Below are positions 1 to 6,550 of a stretch of DNA of 8,698 bases, one piece after another; position 1 is the stretch's first letter, and every line of letters starts with the position of its first letter. The translations under genes and the position numbers were made by a program. The stretch comes from Pseudomonadota bacterium (GTDB taxonomy: Bacteria; Pseudomonadota; Gammaproteobacteria; Burkholderiales; Burkholderiaceae_B), in assembly GCA_023437255.1 (NCBI GenBank), contig JAEZGR010000128.1, positions 1-8,698 of the forward strand, read 5' to 3'. The notes under the pieces are model-generated. The model ran no database searches. It saw only the letters and a list, made by a program, of their open reading frames with translations, and was not told the origin of the DNA.

Positions 1-2
1 CT

Positions 3-79
3 TGGTAGGCAGTACTGGATTCGAACCAGCGACCTCTACGATGTCAACGTAGCGCTCTAACCAACTGAGCTAACCGCCT
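3..79 (-). tRNA. tRNA-Val (anticodon GAC)
   Basis: Read on the minus strand, this folds as a complete 77-nt cloverleaf. The acceptor arms are AGGCGGT and ACTGCCT with one G-U pair. The D arm is GCTC/GAGC and the anticodon stem is CTACG/CGTAG around the loop TTGACAT, giving anticodon GAC for valine codons GUC and GUU. The T arm carries TTCGAAT. The discriminator base is A and the 3' CCA is encoded (positions 3-5). It is transcribed away from thrS from its own promoter at 95-123, leaving a 5' leader of only about 9 nt for RNase P to remove. Confidence 0.96.
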
Positions 80-88
80 GTAAGGAAG

Positions 89-117
89 AACAGAATTATA
101 TGGGTGGTAATTCTGTT
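89..117. repeat. 10-bp perfect inverted repeat across the tRNA-Val promoter
   Basis: AACAGAATTA (89-98) and TAATTCTGTT (108-117) are exact reverse complements separated by 9 bp. The half-sites are centred about 19 bp apart, close to two helical turns. One arm overlaps the -10 box of the tRNA-Val promoter and the other fills the spacer next to the -35 box. This geometry fits an operator for a dimeric repressor, but no regulator is encoded nearby and the function is inference. Confidence 0.6.
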
Positions 118-123
118 TGTCAA
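95..123 (-). promoter_or_regulatory. Consensus sigma-70 promoter of tRNA-Val
   Basis: On the minus strand TTGACA (118-123) and TATAAT (95-100) are both perfect matches, with exactly 17 bp between them. Transcription should begin near 88, just before the tRNA 5' end at 79. The sequence after the -10 box is AT/pyrimidine-rich rather than GC-rich, so it does not look like a stringent-response discriminator. Confidence 0.92.
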
Positions 124-162
124 ACGCCTTGAAAGACCTTTCGTTCGACTTCCGCTGCCGCC

Positions 163-181
163 AAGCCGTTTCGGGCTTTTT
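163..181 (+). terminator. Possible small intrinsic terminator
   Basis: AAGCC (163-167) pairs with GGCTT (174-178) around a 6-nt loop, and the T run spans 177-181. The stem is only 5 bp. No gene lies upstream on this strand inside the window, so it may insulate thrS from stray transcription or be chance. Confidence 0.3.
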
Positions 182-255
182 CGCAACAGAGAGGACGCAA
201 ATAATAGCCGAAATCGCAGAAGCGTGCAGATGGGTCGTGTGCCGACGGTTCCGGG

Positions 256-264
256 TGTTACACT
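256..264 (+). promoter_or_regulatory. Candidate thrS promoter (extended -10)
   Basis: TGTTACACT matches the extended -10 form TGnTATAAT, with 4 of 6 bases in the hexamer. No good -35 box lies 16-18 bp upstream. Transcription would start near 271 and give a leader RNA of about 155 nt before thrS. A competing weak -10, TAGACT at 284-289, would start transcription near 296 and make the leader peptide almost leaderless. Confidence 0.3.
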
Positions 265-302
265 AACGCAACGAAAACACTCATAGACTCTGGCTGGCAA
301 AA

Positions 303-338
303 ATGCATCTCACGCGAACTACGACACCCACGCAGTAA
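303..338 (+). CDS. Threonine-rich leader peptide of thrS
   Basis: An 11-codon open frame encodes MHLTRTTTPTQ and ends in TAA. Five of the eleven residues are threonine (codons 4, 6, 7, 8 and 10, using ACG, ACT and ACA), which is far above chance. The frame sits 88 nt before the threonyl-tRNA synthetase start and directly before a terminator hairpin with a competing pairing segment. The peptide itself is probably without function; its translation would sense the supply of charged tRNA-Thr, as in the thr and his operon leaders of enteric bacteria. The Shine-Dalgarno sequence is weak (a GGCTGG stretch about 5 nt before ATG). Its coding status is inferred from composition and position. Confidence 0.75.
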   Translation: MHLTRTTTPTQ

Positions 339-343
339 TCGTC

Positions 344-416
344 GCCGCGTCTGTCTGCCATTCAGTTTTATCGAGTACTCATTGCAAACGCGGCTGTAGG
401 CCGCGTTTCGTCTTTT
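344..416 (+). promoter_or_regulatory. thrS transcription attenuator: antiterminator and terminator segments
   Basis: Three segments compete. Segment 2, GCCGCGT (344-350), begins 5 nt after the leader stop codon. Segment 3, ACGCGGC (388-394), is its exact complement over 7 bp. Segment 4 (400-406) repeats segment 2 exactly and also pairs with segment 3. Segment 2 can further be masked by ACGCG at 312-316 or ACGC at 330-333 inside the leader frame. A ribosome stalled at the threonine codons would leave segment 2 free to form the antiterminator. A ribosome that reaches the stop codon would cover segment 2 and let the terminator form. Pairings are seen directly; the mechanism is inferred from known amino-acid attenuators. 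Confidence 0.72.
386..416 (+). terminator. Intrinsic terminator of the thrS leader
   Basis: AAACGCGGC (386-394) pairs perfectly with GCCGCGTTT (400-408) around the 5-nt loop TGTAG, giving a 9-bp stem. A pyrimidine/T-rich tail CGTCTTTT follows (409-416). It ends 10 nt before the thrS start codon, immediately ahead of the Shine-Dalgarno AGGA at 418-421, so it can only make sense as a regulated terminator of thrS. Confidence 0.82.
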
Positions 417-426
417 CAGGACACTT

Positions 427-2349
427 ATGGTTCAGATTACACTGCCCGACGGCTCGCAACGCGAATTCCCGGGCCCCGTTTCTGTGAACGAAGTCGCGCA
501 ATCCATCGGTGCCGGCCTGGCCAAGGCCGCGCTTGCCGGGCGCGTTACCGTCAATGGCGGGGAACCGCGCCTTGTGGACACCAGCCACGTCATCGACACC
601 GATGCGCAGCTGTCGATCATCACCGCCAAAGATCCCGATGGACTCGATCTCATCAGGCACTCCACGGCCCACTTGCTGGCCTACGCGGTCAAGGAGCTCT
701 TTCCCGAAGCGCAGGTCACCATCGGGCCCGTGATCGAGAACGGCTTTTACTACGATTTCTCGTACAAGCGCCCGTTTACGCCCGAAGATCTCGAGCTCAT
801 CGAAAAGAAGATGGCCGAGCTGGCAAAGCGCAACGAGACGGTGGTGCGCGAAGAATGGAACCGCGACAAGGCAGTGGAATTCTTCCGCAGTATCGGTGAG
901 CACTACAAGGCTGAAATCATTGCCTCGATTCCGGCCGAAGAAGGCATCTCGCTGTACCGCGAGGGCAACTTCATTGACTTGTGTCGCGGTCCGCATGTGC
1001 CTTCCACGGGGCATCTCAAAGTGTTCAAGCTGATGAGCGTGGCCGGTGCATACTGGCGTGGGGACAGCAACAACGAGATGCTGCAGCGGATCTACGGTAC
1101 CGCCTGGGCAACCAAGGAAGAACAGGCTGCCTACCTCAACATGATCGAGGAGGCCGAGAAGCGCGATCATCGTCGCCTTGGCCGTGAGCTGGACCTTTTC
1201 CACATGCAGGAAGAGGCGCCGGGTCTGATCTTCTGGCACCCCAAGGGCTGGACCATCTGGCAGCAGGTCGAGCAGTACATGCGCGCCGTGTACCGCGACA
1301 ACGGCTATCAGGAAATCAAGGCCCCGCAGATTCTCGACCTTTCGCTCTGGAAGAAGACCGGCCACTGGGACAACTACGCCGAGAATATTTTCACGACCGA
1401 GTCCGAGAATCGGCTCTATGGCCTGAAGCCCATGAACTGCCCCGGCCATGTGCAGATCTTCAACGCCGGCCTGCACTCGTACCGCGAGCTGCCGATCCGC
1501 TACGGCGAGTTCGGCCAGTGTCACCGCAACGAGCCCTCGGGCTCGCTGCATGGCATGATGCGCGTGCGCGGCTTCACGCAAGATGATGGCCATATCTTCT
1601 GTACCGAAGACCAGCTGCAAGACGAGTGCGCGGCCTTCACGGCTTTGCTGCAAAAGGTTTACGCAGATTTTGGCTTCACCAATATTCTGTACAAGGTCGC
1701 TACCCGGCCGGAAAAGCGCATTGGCTCAGACGAAGTCTGGGACAAGGCGGAAGAGGCGCTCATGGAAAGCCTGCGACGTACTGGCTGTGAGTACGAGGTG
1801 TCGCCGGGTGAGGGCGCCTTCTATGGTCCGAAGATCGAATACACACTGAAGGATGCGATCGGGCGCCACTGGCAGTGCGGCACGATTCAGGTCGACTTCT
1901 CGATGCCGGCCCGTCTGGGTGCCGAGTATGTCGACGCCAATGACCAGCGCCGCACGCCGGTCATGTTGCACCGCGCAATCCTGGGTTCCTTCGAGCGCTT
2001 CATCGGCATGCTTATCGAGAACCACGCTGGCGCCTTGCCTGCCTGGCTGGCGCCGCAGCATGCCGTGGTGTGCTGCATTTCCGAGCCCTCGGCCGATCAC
2101 GCGCGAGAAGTGGCTCTAGGCCTGAAAAAACAAGGCTTTAGGGTCGAGGCAGATTTGCGCAGCGAAAAAATCACTCGTAAAATTCGGGAGCACAGCATGC
2201 AGAAGCTCCCGTACATCCTCGTGGTGGGCGAAAAAGAACGCGATAACGGCCTGGTGGCCGTTCGGGCACGGGGTGGCGCCGATCTCGGCACCATGTCCGT
2301 CGAACAGTTCAGCGAGCGCCTGCAGCACGACATAACTACCCGGGCCTGA
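427..2349 (+). CDS. thrS: Threonyl-tRNA synthetase
   Basis: A 640-residue cytosolic class II synthetase that charges tRNA-Thr. Domain order is the full bacterial one: TGS (about 1-62), editing SAD domain (about 65-225), catalytic core (about 243-535) and HGTP anticodon-binding domain (about 540-640). The editing site that removes mischarged serine is intact: H78 and H82 in HSTAH, C186 and H190 in CRGPH. The catalytic zinc ligands are C338 (MNCPGH), H389 (DDGHIF) and H515 (MLHRAILGS). Class II motif 2 is seen at [11 protein letters not shown]. The ATG at 427 has AGGA 5 nt upstream, and the TGS domain starts at once, so the start is secure. Expression is probably set by the threonine attenuator at 303-416. 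infC follows after 53 nt. Confidence 0.98.
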   Translation: MVQITLPDGSQREFPGPVSVNEVAQSIGAGLAKAALAGRVTVNGGEPRLVDTSHVIDTDAQLSIITAKDPDGLDLIRHSTAHLLAYAVKELFPEAQVTIGPVIENGFYYDFSYKRPFTPEDLELIEKKMAELAKRNETVVREEWNRDKAVEFFRSIGEHYKAEIIASIPAEEGISLYREGNFIDLCRGPHVPSTGHLKVFKLMSVAGAYWRGDSNNEMLQRIYGTAWATKEEQAAYLNMIEEAEKRDHRRLGRELDLFHMQEEAPGLIFWHPKGWTIWQQVEQYMRAVYRDNGYQEIKAPQILDLSLWKKTGHWDNYAENIFTTESENRLYGLKPMNCPGHVQIFNAGLHSYRELPIRYGEFGQCHRNEPSGSLHGMMRVRGFTQDDGHIFCTEDQLQDECAAFTALLQKVYADFGFTNILYKVATRPEKRIGSDEVWDKAEEALMESLRRTGCEYEVSPGEGAFYGPKIEYTLKDAIGRHWQCGTIQVDFSMPARLGAEYVDANDQRRTPVMLHRAILGSFERFIGMLIENHAGALPAWLAPQHAVVCCISEPSADHAREVALGLKKQGFRVEADLRSEKITRKIREHSMQKLPYILVVGEKERDNGLVAVRARGGADLGTMSVEQFSERLQHDITTRA

Positions 2350-2402
2350 GGGCGCATTGACCGCCGGGGCCCGACCGATCGACCGTTTTAGGAGTTTTAG
2401 AT

Positions 2403-2948
2403 ATCGCAACCGATAAAGCACATCGCATCAATGGTGAAATCCGAGTTCCCGAGGTGCGACTCATTGGAATAGATGGGGAACAGCTGGGCGTCGTTCGCAC
2501 GTCCGAGGCCATGCAGCTTGCCGAGCAGCACGAAGTCGATCTCGTCGAGATCGCTCCCAATGCTGTACCGCCGGTCTGCAAACTGATGGATTACGGCAAG
2601 TTCAAGTACCAGGAGCAGAAACGTCTCCAGGAAGCTCGGGCCAAGCAGAAGACGATCCAGGTCAAGGAAGTCAAGTTCCGCCCCGGTACCGATGAGGGCG
2701 ACTATCAGGTGAAGCTGCGTAATCTCAAGCGCTTCCTTGAAGACGGCGACAAGGCCAAGGTCACTCTGCGCTTCAGGGGCCGCGAAATGGCTCACCAGGA
2801 ACTCGGAATGCGGGTGCTCGAGCGTGTTCGCGACGACCTTGGCGAGCTCTGCCAGGTCGAGGCCATGCCCAAGCTCGAAGGCCGCCAGATGGTCATGGTG
2901 CTTGCGCCGCGCAAGAAGGCGGTCAAGCCCGGCGAAGCAACCGCCTGA
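2403..2948 (+). CDS. infC: Translation initiation factor IF-3 (AUC start)
   Basis: A 181-residue factor, close to the usual length of about 180, that binds the 30S subunit and checks start codon and initiator tRNA. No ATG exists near the conserved N-terminus. The reading frame opens at ATC (2403) and gives (M)[19 protein letters not shown], matching the IF3 N-domain. AGGAG at 2390-2394 lies 8 nt before it. The GTG at 2454 would delete about 17 conserved residues. Seen motifs are [14 protein letters not shown] at the end of the N-domain, a charged linker ([16 protein letters not shown]) and the C-domain with [18 protein letters not shown] and FRGREMAH. Non-AUG starts let IF3 repress its own translation in E. 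coli (AUU), and the same is expected here. It lacks its usual downstream partners rpmI and rplT. Confidence 0.96.
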   Translation: MATDKAHRINGEIRVPEVRLIGIDGEQLGVVRTSEAMQLAEQHEVDLVEIAPNAVPPVCKLMDYGKFKYQEQKRLQEARAKQKTIQVKEVKFRPGTDEGDYQVKLRNLKRFLEDGDKAKVTLRFRGREMAHQELGMRVLERVRDDLGELCQVEAMPKLEGRQMVMVLAPRKKAVKPGEATA

Positions 2949-2973
2949 CCTTCTTTTCCCGTCAATAGCCACT

Positions 2974-3001
2974 CACCCGCCGCAGTTGTTCGCGGCGGGT
3001 G
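2974..3001 (+). other. Strong GC hairpin between infC and gshB
   Basis: CACCCGCCGC (2974-2983) pairs perfectly with GCGGCGGGTG (2992-3001) around the loop AGTTGTTC. The 10-bp stem lacks a T run on either strand, so it is not a standard intrinsic terminator. It may protect the infC mRNA 3' end or end transcription weakly. The gshB Shine-Dalgarno (AGGTG, 3009-3013) begins just 8 nt after it. Confidence 0.6.
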
Positions 3002-3017
3002 GTACTACAGGTGTGCC

Positions 3018-3977
3018 ATGCACGTACTCTTCATCATTGATACGCTGCCTTCACTGAAGGCCTACAAGGATTCTTCAGTTGCGATGATGCGTGCATTGGC
3101 CCGGCGGGGGCATCAGCTCAGCGTTGCCTACCAACCCGATCTTTACATCGACGAGGGCGTGGTCAAGGCGGTGGCCTTGCCGATCGAACTGATCGAAGGC
3201 GCAGACCTGCACGAGCACGCGTGGTGGCGCGAAACCGGTACGGCTTCGGAAACGGCGCTGGCTGAATTCAACGCCGTCGTGATGCGCAAGGATCCTCCAT
3301 TCGACATGGAGTATGTTTACGCCGCGCATCTGCTCGAATATGCCGAGGCGCAGGGCGCACGGGTGTTCAATTCAGGTGCGGCCATCCGCAACCACCCCGA
3401 GAAGCTCGCCATTACCGAGTTTCCTGAATTCACTGCGCCGACCGTGGTCACACGCGACATGACCCGGTTGCGCGAGTTCCACAAGCGTTACGGCGAGGTC
3501 GTGGTCAAGCCGCTCGACGGTATGGGTGGCACGGGCGTTTTTGTGCTCAAGCCGCAAGAGCACAATACCGGCAGCATTCTCGAAATGCTCACCGACAACG
3601 GCACGCGCACCATCATGGCCCAGCGCTACATTCCCGAAATCGTCAATGGCGACAAGCGCATCCTGTTGATCGGGGGCGAACCGGTTCCATTTTCGCTCGC
3701 CCGAATCCCGCTCGCCGGTGAAACGCGCGGCAATCTGGCCGCGGGCGGTCGTGGGGTTGCCCAGCCGCTCACCGAGCGCGATCGCGAGATCGCCGGGCGC
3801 GTGGCTGAACGTCTCGCCGGCAGGGGCCTGCTGGTGGTCGGCCTCGACGTCATTGGCGACTATCTCACCGAAGTCAACGTTACAAGCCCGACCTGTTTCG
3901 TCGAGATTACCGAACAGACGGGCTTCGACGTCGGCGATCGTTTTGCACAGGCGCTGGAACAGGCTGTGGGTGGCTGA
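3018..3977 (+). CDS. gshB: Glutathione synthetase
   Basis: A 319-residue cytosolic ATP-grasp ligase (E. coli GshB: about 315) that joins gamma-glutamylcysteine and glycine using ATP. The N-terminal substrate domain begins MHVLFIIDTLPSLKAYKDSS, typical of proteobacterial GshB. The ATP-grasp part carries VVVKPLDGMGGTGVF (D167 in DGMGGTG) and, near the C-terminus, the metal-binding pair E285 and N287 in EVNVTSPT. The ATG has AGGTG 4 nt upstream. The partner gene gshA is not in the window. The stop overlaps the next start (TGATG), so gshB is translationally coupled to the PTS genes, an association known in betaproteobacteria. It follows infC where rpmI would normally be. Confidence 0.97.
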   Translation: MHVLFIIDTLPSLKAYKDSSVAMMRALARRGHQLSVAYQPDLYIDEGVVKAVALPIELIEGADLHEHAWWRETGTASETALAEFNAVVMRKDPPFDMEYVYAAHLLEYAEAQGARVFNSGAAIRNHPEKLAITEFPEFTAPTVVTRDMTRLREFHKRYGEVVVKPLDGMGGTGVFVLKPQEHNTGSILEMLTDNGTRTIMAQRYIPEIVNGDKRILLIGGEPVPFSLARIPLAGETRGNLAAGGRGVAQPLTERDREIAGRVAERLAGRGLLVVGLDVIGDYLTEVNVTSPTCFVEITEQTGFDVGDRFAQALEQAVGG

Positions 3978-4378
3978 TGGCCCGCATCGTTCTCGTCATG
4001 CACGAACCGCTGGGCCGCGCCTTTGCAGAATGCGCGGCGCACGTGCTGGGGCGTGATCCTCAGCTCACCGTGTTCGATGTGGTGGCCGACGAGAACCCCG
4101 AGGCGGCGACCGACCGGCTCTCTCGGGTGCTCGATACCGCGCGCGGCAGCACCATATTGGTGTTGTCAGACATCTTCGGCGCCACGCCCTTCAATATTGC
4201 CCGCAAGGCGCTCGCGCGCCTGGCGGAGCAGGGCGGCCAGGGCCACCTGGTGACCGGAACGAATCTGTGCATGGTGCTCAAGGCACTTACCGAAAACCAG
4301 GACGACCCCGAGAAGTTCAGCGAAACCATACGGCGCGCGGCCGTGCGTGGCATCGTCGATGCCGACTCCCTCGTCTGA
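3977..4378 (+). CDS. ptsM: PTS EIIA component, mannose family (regulatory)
   Basis: A 133-residue soluble phosphocarrier of the EIIA-Man fold, which takes a phosphoryl group from HPr-His15. The phosphorylatable histidine is H9 in VLVMHEPLG, where sugar-transporting relatives usually have THG. The supporting active-site loop LSDIFGATPFN (D65) is present. Its length covers the EIIA domain alone: there is no IIB domain and no IIC/IID permease gene alongside. In Ralstonia-type bacteria the corresponding protein is part of a PTS without sugar transport. The ATG overlaps the gshB stop by one base. Function as a regulator rather than a sugar carrier is inferred from the absence of permease genes here. 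Confidence 0.9.
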   Translation: MARIVLVMHEPLGRAFAECAAHVLGRDPQLTVFDVVADENPEAATDRLSRVLDTARGSTILVLSDIFGATPFNIARKALARLAEQGGQGHLVTGTNLCMVLKALTENQDDPEKFSETIRRAAVRGIVDADSLV

Positions 4379-4427
4379 GCCGCCCGCGGACGTTCGCGTA
4401 CAAGACCGGATCCTTTCCTATACGACC

Positions 4428-4697
4428 ATGCCTTCCATCGATATCGTCATCACCAACAAGCTCGGGCTGCATGCCCGCGCCGCTGCAAAGCTGACACAGA
4501 CCGCAGGGCGCTTTCAGTCAGAGGTGTATATTGCTCGCGGCCCGCAGCGGGTGAACGCCAAGAGCATCATGGGCGTCATGATGCTGGCAGCCGGCCTCGG
4601 CGTTACCGTGACGGTCGATGCAGAGGGTCCTGACGCGGATGCCGCCCTCGAGGAAATCCGGCGTCTGTTTGAGAACAAGTTCGGCGAACAGGAATAG
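4428..4697 (+). CDS. ptsH: HPr phosphocarrier protein
   Basis: An 89-residue soluble protein that passes phosphate from Enzyme I to EIIA proteins. The active-site His15 lies in NKLGLHARAAAK and the regulatory serine is Ser46 in NAKSIMGVMML. Both fall at their canonical numbers only if translation starts at ATG 4428, which settles the start even though no clear Shine-Dalgarno sequence precedes it. The frame is open upstream to GTG 4347, but that would add 27 unconserved residues and overlap the EIIA gene. A conserved Ser46 fits control by HPr kinase/phosphorylase, common in betaproteobacteria; hprK is not in the window. The start lies 49 nt after the EIIA gene. Confidence 0.96.
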   Translation: MPSIDIVITNKLGLHARAAAKLTQTAGRFQSEVYIARGPQRVNAKSIMGVMMLAAGLGVTVTVDAEGPDADAALEEIRRLFENKFGEQE

Positions 4698-4719
4698 GCT
4701 GGCGTCTTTCTGTTTTTTT
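4687..4719 (+). terminator. Weak hairpin plus T run between ptsH and ptsI
   Basis: AACAGGAA (4687-4694) can pair with TTTCTGTT (4707-4714), with one G-U, around a 12-nt loop, and seven Ts run over 4713-4719. The stem is AT-rich and overlaps the ptsH stop codon. It may reduce read-through into ptsI; it may also be chance. Confidence 0.25.
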
Positions 4720-4812
4720 CCGTGATTGGTATCGCAAGCCAGCCGCGCCAACGAATATGGCCCGTCTCCCATGACCACAGCTTCAGAAACTAATTGTGCC
4801 GGGTATTCCGCC

Positions 4813-6531
4813 ATGGTCAGCCTGCAGGGCCTGGGCGTTGTAAAAGGCTACGCCATCGGACGTGCCGCGATCATGAGTGCGGCAGCGCTCGAGGTGGCGC
4901 ACTACCGCATTCTTGACGAAGACGTAGAGCCTGAATGCGAGCGTCTCGAGAAGGCCGTGGCGCAGGCCGCTGTCGATCTGCAGGTGCTCATCGAGACCCT
5001 GCCCGCCGATGCGCCGCGCGAAGTGGAACCCTTGCTCAATGTGCATCGGTTGCTGCTGGAAGACCCGATGCTTTGCCGGCAGGCCTGCGAGTTCATCCGC
5101 GAGCGCCATTACAACGCCGAGTGGGCGCTGACAACCCAGGGCCAGATCCTGGTGGAGCAGTTCAGCGCCATGGAAGATGAGTACCTTCGCGAACGCAGCG
5201 CAGATATCCGGCAGGTGATCGAGCGCGTGCTGCGCGTACTCTCGGGCAGCACGAGTCTGCTCACGAATATGGAAAGCGTGGTCGACTCGGACGATCCGCT
5301 GATCGTCGTTGCCCGCGACATCTCGCCCGCCGACATGATGCGCCTCAAGGGCGCGCGCTTCGGGGCCTTTCTGACCGATCTGGGTGGGCCGACATCACAC
5401 ACCGCTATCGTGGCCCGTAGCATGAACGTTCCCGCCGTCGTGGGGCTCGGGCATGTCAGGGCGATGGTGCGCGACGGCGACATGCTGATCGCCGATGGCG
5501 CCACGGGTGTGGTGCTTGTGAATCCCTCTGAGCGCGTGCTGGCCGAGTACCGCGAGCGCCAGGCCGCCTTTTTGCGCGAACGTGAAGAGCTGGCGAGCCT
5601 GCGTCACGCACCTGCGGTCACGCTCGACGGCATCGAGGTCTGCCTGGAAGCGAACATCGAAATGCCGGAAGAGGCGGCCATGGCGCTGGAAGCCGGCGCC
5701 GAGGGCATCGGCCTGTTCCGTAGCGAGTTTCTCTTCATGGGGCGCAGCGATCTGCCCAGCGAAGAAGAGCAGTATCTGGCGTATTCGTCGGTGGTGAAGA
5801 CCATGGCGGGCAGGCCCGTCACGATCCGTACGCTCGATATCGGCTCCGACAAGACGCTGGACGGCGAGATCACCGTGGCGACGAATCCGGCGCTGGGGCA
5901 GCGGGCGATCCGATACTGCCTGGCGCGCCCTGAGCTGTTTGCCACGCAGCTGCGCGCGTTGCTGCGCGCCGCCGTGCATGGTCATGTGCGCATTCTTATC
6001 CCCATGATTTCGCATCTGCATGAGGTGCGGGCGGTGAAGCAGGCTATTGAAGGCGCTGCGCGCGAGCTCGAGGCGCGCAACGTACCGTTTTCGCGTGATT
6101 TTTCGGTGGGCGGCATGGTCGAGATTCCGGCCATGGCCATTGCGATCGAGCCCTTTGCCGAAGCGCTGGATTTTCTGTCGATCGGCACCAACGACCTCAT
6201 TCAATACACGCTGGCGATCGACCGTGGCGACTCCGACGTTTCGGCGCTCTACGATCCGATGCACCCCGCCGTGCTGCGCCTCATTGCCCACACGATCAAC
6301 GCGGGCGACAAATTCGGCAAGCCGGTCGCGGTCTGCGGAGAGATGGCGGGCGACTCGCGGGTGACTCGCATGTTGCTCGGCCTCGGCCTTCGGATCTTTT
6401 CAATGCATCCGCAGCAATTGCTCGACGTGAAAAAGGAAATCCGCAATGCGCATTCAAACGCATTGCGGATGAAAGTTGCGGGGGCCCTGAATCGGGCCGC
6501 CCGCATCGATCTTGACGAACTTTCCAGCTGA
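4813..6531 (+). CDS. ptsI: PTS Enzyme I (PEP-protein phosphotransferase)
   Basis: A cytosolic enzyme that takes phosphate from PEP and gives it to HPr. From ATG 4813 it has 572 residues, near the 575 of E. coli EI. This start aligns with the E. coli N-terminus (MVSLQGLGVVKGYAIG versus MISGILASPGIAFG). In-frame ATG 4771 and TTG 4726 would add 14 or 29 residues, and no candidate has a good Shine-Dalgarno. The phosphohistidine is H196 in GGPTSHTAI, the N-domain running to about 250. The C-terminal PEP-binding barrel shows GIGLFRSEFLFMGR, RTLDIGSDK and GTNDLIQYTLAIDR, with catalytic C508 in VCGEMAGD. It is the last gene of the gshB-PTS operon. Its 3' end contains a terminator-like hairpin that reads in antisense (6430-6470). 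Confidence 0.96.
   Translation: MVSLQGLGVVKGYAIGRAAIMSAAALEVAHYRILDEDVEPECERLEKAVAQAAVDLQVLIETLPADAPREVEPLLNVHRLLLEDPMLCRQACEFIRERHYNAEWALTTQGQILVEQFSAMEDEYLRERSADIRQVIERVLRVLSGSTSLLTNMESVVDSDDPLIVVARDISPADMMRLKGARFGAFLTDLGGPTSHTAIVARSMNVPAVVGLGHVRAMVRDGDMLIADGATGVVLVNPSERVLAEYRERQAAFLREREELASLRHAPAVTLDGIEVCLEANIEMPEEAAMALEAGAEGIGLFRSEFLFMGRSDLPSEEEQYLAYSSVVKTMAGRPVTIRTLDIGSDKTLDGEITVATNPALGQRAIRYCLARPELFATQLRALLRAAVHGHVRILIPMISHLHEVRAVKQAIEGAARELEARNVPFSRDFSVGGMVEIPAMAIAIEPFAEALDFLSIGTNDLIQYTLAIDRGDSDVSALYDPMHPAVLRLIAHTINAGDKFGKPVAVCGEMAGDSRVTRMLLGLGLRIFSMHPQQLLDVKKEIRNAHSNALRMKVAGALNRAARIDLDELSS
6430..6470 (-). terminator. Intrinsic terminator of glnK-amtB inside ptsI
   Basis: On the minus strand ATCCGCAATGCG and CGCATTGCGGAT form a perfect 12-bp stem around an 8-nt loop (stem 6439-6470), followed at once by a T-rich tail, TTCCTTTTT. 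On the plus strand no T run follows. It therefore works for transcripts arriving from amtB, whose stop lies about 80 nt before it. The 19-bp gap between amtB and ptsI has no other terminator. The ptsI codons here give KKEIRNAHSNALRMK. Confidence 0.8.
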
Positions 6532-6550
6532 TTCTGAACGACGCTTCCGA

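Noticed and set aside
70..300. Open frames of 60-76 codons on both strands between tRNA-Val and thrS
   Set aside because: One overlaps the tRNA and its promoter, and neither has a ribosome binding site or a recognisable protein. The region is better explained as regulatory.
239..426. T-box riboswitch in front of thrS
   Set aside because: No T-box consensus or specifier stem is visible, and this class is rare outside Firmicutes and Actinobacteria. The Thr-rich leader frame explains the terminator better.
379..1653. Long open frame of 424 codons on the minus strand
   Set aside because: It lies antisense to thrS, whose catalytic and editing motifs are complete. Its protein has no recognisable motif, and such frames are expected opposite GC-rich genes.
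4347..4427. 27-codon upstream extension of ptsH
   Set aside because: It overlaps the EIIA gene, and only the start at 4428 puts the active histidine at 15 and the regulatory serine at 46.
5395..6291. 298-codon open frame on the minus strand
   Set aside because: It is the shadow of ptsI, with composition rich in His/Arg/Gln and no family signature.
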